A DNA stretch of 8,145 nucleotides from Acidobacteriota bacterium (GTDB lineage: Bacteria > Acidobacteriota > Terriglobia > UBA7540): assembly GCA_021789565.1 (NCBI GenBank), contig JAJYJL010000296.1, forward strand, positions 1-8,145, given 5' to 3'. Both the position numbers and the translations under genes were made by a program. The notes beneath the pieces are model-generated. The model saw only the letters and a list, made by a program, of their open reading frames with translations, made no database searches and had not been told where the DNA came from. How positions within the stretch are numbered: the stretch's first letter is position 1; the number at the start of each line of letters is the position of its first letter. This document shows, one piece after another, positions 6,284 to 8,145 of this stretch.

Positions 6284-6299
6284 TGTGACTGCCGTCACG
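6284..6299. promoter_or_regulatory. CRP-like operator, site C
   Basis: TGTGACTGCCGTCACG contains GTGAC-N4-GTCAC, a perfect ten-base palindrome core. A second, imperfect copy (GTGC-N6-TCAC, 6307-6320) follows, so the TCAC-N8-GTGN-N6-TCAC pattern of sites A and B recurs here with one mismatch. The two TCAC half-sites are 22 bp apart. TAGAAA at 6343-6348 would be a fitting -10 element for an activator bound about 63 bp upstream of the start. The nearest + strand gene starts 620 bases away. Confidence 0.55.
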
Positions 6300-6581
6300 T
6301 GCGACCGTGCGCAAGCTCACTGCCGAGTAATTGGGTGGCTGGTAGAAATAGTTACCTGAAGTTAGCACCGGTATCGCTCCTATATCGAAGGAAGGTGAAT
6401 TTCAGGGAGACCGGCGGGAATAGATCAAATGGAATTGAGGCCAAACTTTAAAGACGGATGTCATGGCGGCACCAGGGGCGCTCTTCCTGCTAGTGAAAAC
6501 CCTGCGCTCTGGCCGGTGGCAGCAGTCCAGGATGTTACCACTTCAAAACATATTTACCCGTGGACTATCACGGATTTAATA

Positions 6582-6597
6582 TGTGATATTAGTCACA
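6582..6597. promoter_or_regulatory. CRP-like operator, site D
   Basis: TGTGATATTAGTCACA is a second perfect TGTGA-N6-TCACA, in an AT-rich context as is usual for functional promoters. It ends 321 bases before the cytochrome start. Another palindrome, CCGTG-N6-CACGG (6558-6573), sits immediately upstream, with centres 24 bp apart. No clear -35/-10 pair can be placed next to it. It is the nearest operator to the cytochrome gene, but it could equally serve an unrecognised transcript. Confidence 0.6.
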
Positions 6598-6906
6598 AGT
6601 CAAGTCCAAGATCAGCTTCTATGTCCGGCTCTGCTTTGAGTCTGGCTGAAGCTGCCTTGTTTCAGCCTGTTGGCAAACTGATGAGCCGTCGGAGGCGGCC
6701 ACATGCTGAGCCAATTCACACAAGTTTAATTTCAAGTTTTAGTAGTGCGCAGGCCAGGCGCGGGCCCCGGGATGGGTCATCGCCAACGGCGGCTTTGCTG
6801 CTGAAGGTGTCCGGGGGTTGAGCCGATGAGCCTGGCAAGGGTCCTTCGTTGTTAATGTCCTGGTTCTTTTATGGTGAGGAGTCCTATGGCTAACGAATGC
6901 GAAAGA

Positions 6907-6912
6907 GGGGAG
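6907..6912 (+). promoter_or_regulatory. Shine-Dalgarno that decides the cytochrome start
   Basis: GGGGAG lies six bases before the ATG at 6919. In-frame ATGs also exist at 6871 and 6886. The 6886 codon has AGGAG only four bases upstream and would add 11 mostly polar residues before the signal peptide. The 6919 start gives a clean MKRLL signal sequence and is preferred. Confidence 0.65.
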
Positions 6913-6918
6913 AGCGAC

Positions 6919-8145
6919 ATGAAGCGACTGCTGATTTTCATCAAAATCGCCGCGTTGCTGATCTGCCTGGCTGGATTTTTGCCCACGGCATTTCTCTACG
7001 CTCAGAGACAGCCCGCCCCACCGAAGGGGCCGTCGGTTGCCTGGAAAGCGCCTGTGGAAACCAATCCGAACGATTACGTTGGTCCCCAGGTTTGCGCGGG
7101 CTGCCACCGTGCGGAGGCGCGGCAGTTTTTCAAGTCGCCTCACGGTGAACAGGGTGGCGAGGTTGAGGCCACTCCGGCTAGCCCCGGAACGGCGGAATCT
7201 CCTTCGGTGGCGGCGGGGCGCAAGCTCTACAACGACATGATGTGCGCAGGCTGCCACCAGATTGGCGGCAAGGGTGGGACGGCTGGTCCGGCCCTGGGTG
7301 ATGTGGGCGTGCGCATGACCCACGCGGAATTGATGGATCGGATGCTCAAGCGGCGGGCCGGAACCATCATGCCCACACTTCCTCCCAATACTCCAACCAA
7401 GAACATCAACGAACTCGTTGATTACCTGATGACGCTGAAGGGACAGGACCGGAACGAGTCGGCGCAAACTACGGCGCCATCCGGGCCCAGGCATGTGACG
7501 GGATGCGAGGTCTGCCACGGGCCGGGCGCCGCCCACGCGCATGCTGAGCAGAATGCCGCAGGGGACCCGGCAAAGATGGAAGCAGGCATGAAGCTCATCT
7601 TCAAGTTCGACGCCAACCCCAAGGACAACTCGGCGCGGTGCATGCAGTGCCACACGACGGGAACGCCGCAGGATGCCTTCCAGCATTCAGTCCATGCCTC
7701 AGCCGGGGTGAGTTGTATTGACTGCCACACCATCCATCCGGTTGAGGTGGCGGACGCCGGCAAGCCGCAACTCCAGCCTGCCCAGGGCCAATTCTTCTCC
7801 GTTCCCAGGCTGAAAGAGGAGAATGCGTGGCTGACGGACGGCTTGTTGAAGAAGCCGCAGCCCGAGCTTTGCTTCGGCTGCCACCAGACGGTACAGGCCC
7901 AATTCGCGCTGCCAGAGCATCACCGGGTGGGCGAGGGTTTCATGAAGTGCACGGATTGCCACAATCCCCATGGCACCATGAACCACTTCCAGTTGAATAA
8001 GTCCAACTGGGAGAGTTGCGTGAAGTGCCACGTGGAAAAGCGCGGCCCGTTTGTTTACGAGCACGCAGTGGTGAGAGTAGAAGGCTGCACGTCCTGCCAC
8101 ACGCCCCACGGAAGCGTGAACAACTTCCTGCTCAAGCGGCGTGAG
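6919..8145 (+). CDS. DmsE/MtrA-type multihaem cytochrome c with inserted monohaem domain (3' end outside window)
   Basis: This exported cytochrome is probably a periplasmic electron carrier or conduit of the DmsE/MtrA group used in anaerobic respiration or extracellular electron transfer. 409 residues are visible without a stop. A Sec signal peptide covers about residues 1-29 (MKRLLIFIKIAALLICLAG, cleavage near YAQ). Nine CxxCH haem sites begin at C59, C109, C196, C241, C266, C318, C344, C367 and C390. Family phrases include DYVGPQVCAGCH, CEVCHGPGAAH, EHHRVGEGFMKCTDCHNPHG, KRGPFVYEHAVV and CTSCHTPHGSVNNFLL. DmsE proteins usually have about ten haems, and one or two more are expected beyond the edge. 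The odd part is residues about 96-177: AAGRKLYNDMMCAGCHQIGG through MPTLPP to LVDYLMTLKG looks like an entire class-I cytochrome c domain, with its axial Met in MPTLPP. It lies between haem sites 1 and 2 of the DmsE pattern. Control by operators C or D upstream is possible but unproven. Confidence 0.9.
   Translation, partial: MKRLLIFIKIAALLICLAGFLPTAFLYAQRQPAPPKGPSVAWKAPVETNPNDYVGPQVCAGCHRAEARQFFKSPHGEQGGEVEATPASPGTAESPSVAAGRKLYNDMMCAGCHQIGGKGGTAGPALGDVGVRMTHAELMDRMLKRRAGTIMPTLPPNTPTKNINELVDYLMTLKGQDRNESAQTTAPSGPRHVTGCEVCHGPGAAHAHAEQNAAGDPAKMEAGMKLIFKFDANPKDNSARCMQCHTTGTPQDAFQHSVHASAGVSCIDCHTIHPVEVADAGKPQLQPAQGQFFSVPRLKEENAWLTDGLLKKPQPELCFGCHQTVQAQFALPEHHRVGEGFMKCTDCHNPHGTMNHFQLNKSNWESCVKCHVEKRGPFVYEHAVVRVEGCTSCHTPHGSVNNFLLKRRE

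Larger units (their letters stand above)
5806..6918. other. 1.1-kb intergenic stretch with operators but no recognisable gene
   Basis: Open frames here (for example + 5783-6250 and + 6429-6821) have no ribosome-binding site, overlap real genes or show random-like composition; I recognise none. A five-base stem (5806-5810 with 5821-5825) directly follows the stop of the Cys4 gene but lacks a U-run. Supported contents are CRP-like sites C (6284-6299) and D (6582-6597), a long imperfect hairpin (6137-6202), a hairpin GGCTGAA/TTCAGCC (6644-6667) and a TAGAAA -10-like hexamer at 6343. The stretch could hold a small RNA gene or a very long cytochrome leader. Confidence 0.6.

Noticed and set aside
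6739..7686. 315-codon - strand open frame
   Set aside because: Antisense to the multihaem cytochrome, whose nine CxxCH motifs prove the + strand reading.

Overview
The window looks like a stretch of a moderately GC-rich (roughly 55-60 % by eye) soil-type bacterium, most likely an Acidobacteriota member. That is an inference from the gene types: a secreted S53 peptidase with a tail of Ig-like repeats, a DmsE/MtrA-type multihaem cytochrome, an orphan Flp-type pilin and a small Cys-rich protein of a type I associate with acidobacterial genomes. No ribosomal RNA or other taxonomic marker is present.

Layout. The window opens inside the 3' end of bioA (biotin synthesis, + strand). Convergent to it lies a small Flp/type IVb pilin gene on the - strand with a near-perfect Shine-Dalgarno sequence. 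About 1 kb without a convincing gene follows, holding only a promoter-like sequence and some hairpins. Next comes a large + strand gene for a secreted sedolisin-like (S53) serine-carboxyl peptidase with four C-terminal Ig-like repeats, closed by a textbook intrinsic terminator. Then come a stand-alone response-regulator receiver protein, a 122-residue Cys4 conserved protein of unknown function, a 1.1-kb stretch with no recognisable gene, and finally the start of a multihaem cytochrome c gene that runs off the right edge. The cytochrome has nine CxxCH motifs in the 409 residues visible.

The most interesting signal is non-coding. The palindrome GTGA[C/T]-N4-[A/G]TCAC, which matches the CRP-type operator consensus, occurs four times between 4607 and 6597. 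All four copies are intergenic, and I found no other copy in the window. One lies upstream of the receiver gene, one upstream of the Cys4 protein gene, and two in the long gap before the cytochrome. Two copies carry an extra upstream TCAC at exactly the same spacing (TCAC-N8-GTGA-N6-TCAC), and a third repeats this geometry downstream with one mismatch. The receiver protein, the Cys4 protein, something in the 1.1-kb gap and perhaps the cytochrome may therefore form one Crp/Fnr-family regulon. A link to respiratory or redox control is suggested by the cytochrome but is not shown.

The second notable item is the cytochrome itself. A complete class-I-like monohaem cytochrome c domain appears to be inserted between the first and second haem sites of a DmsE/MtrA-type decahaem fold.
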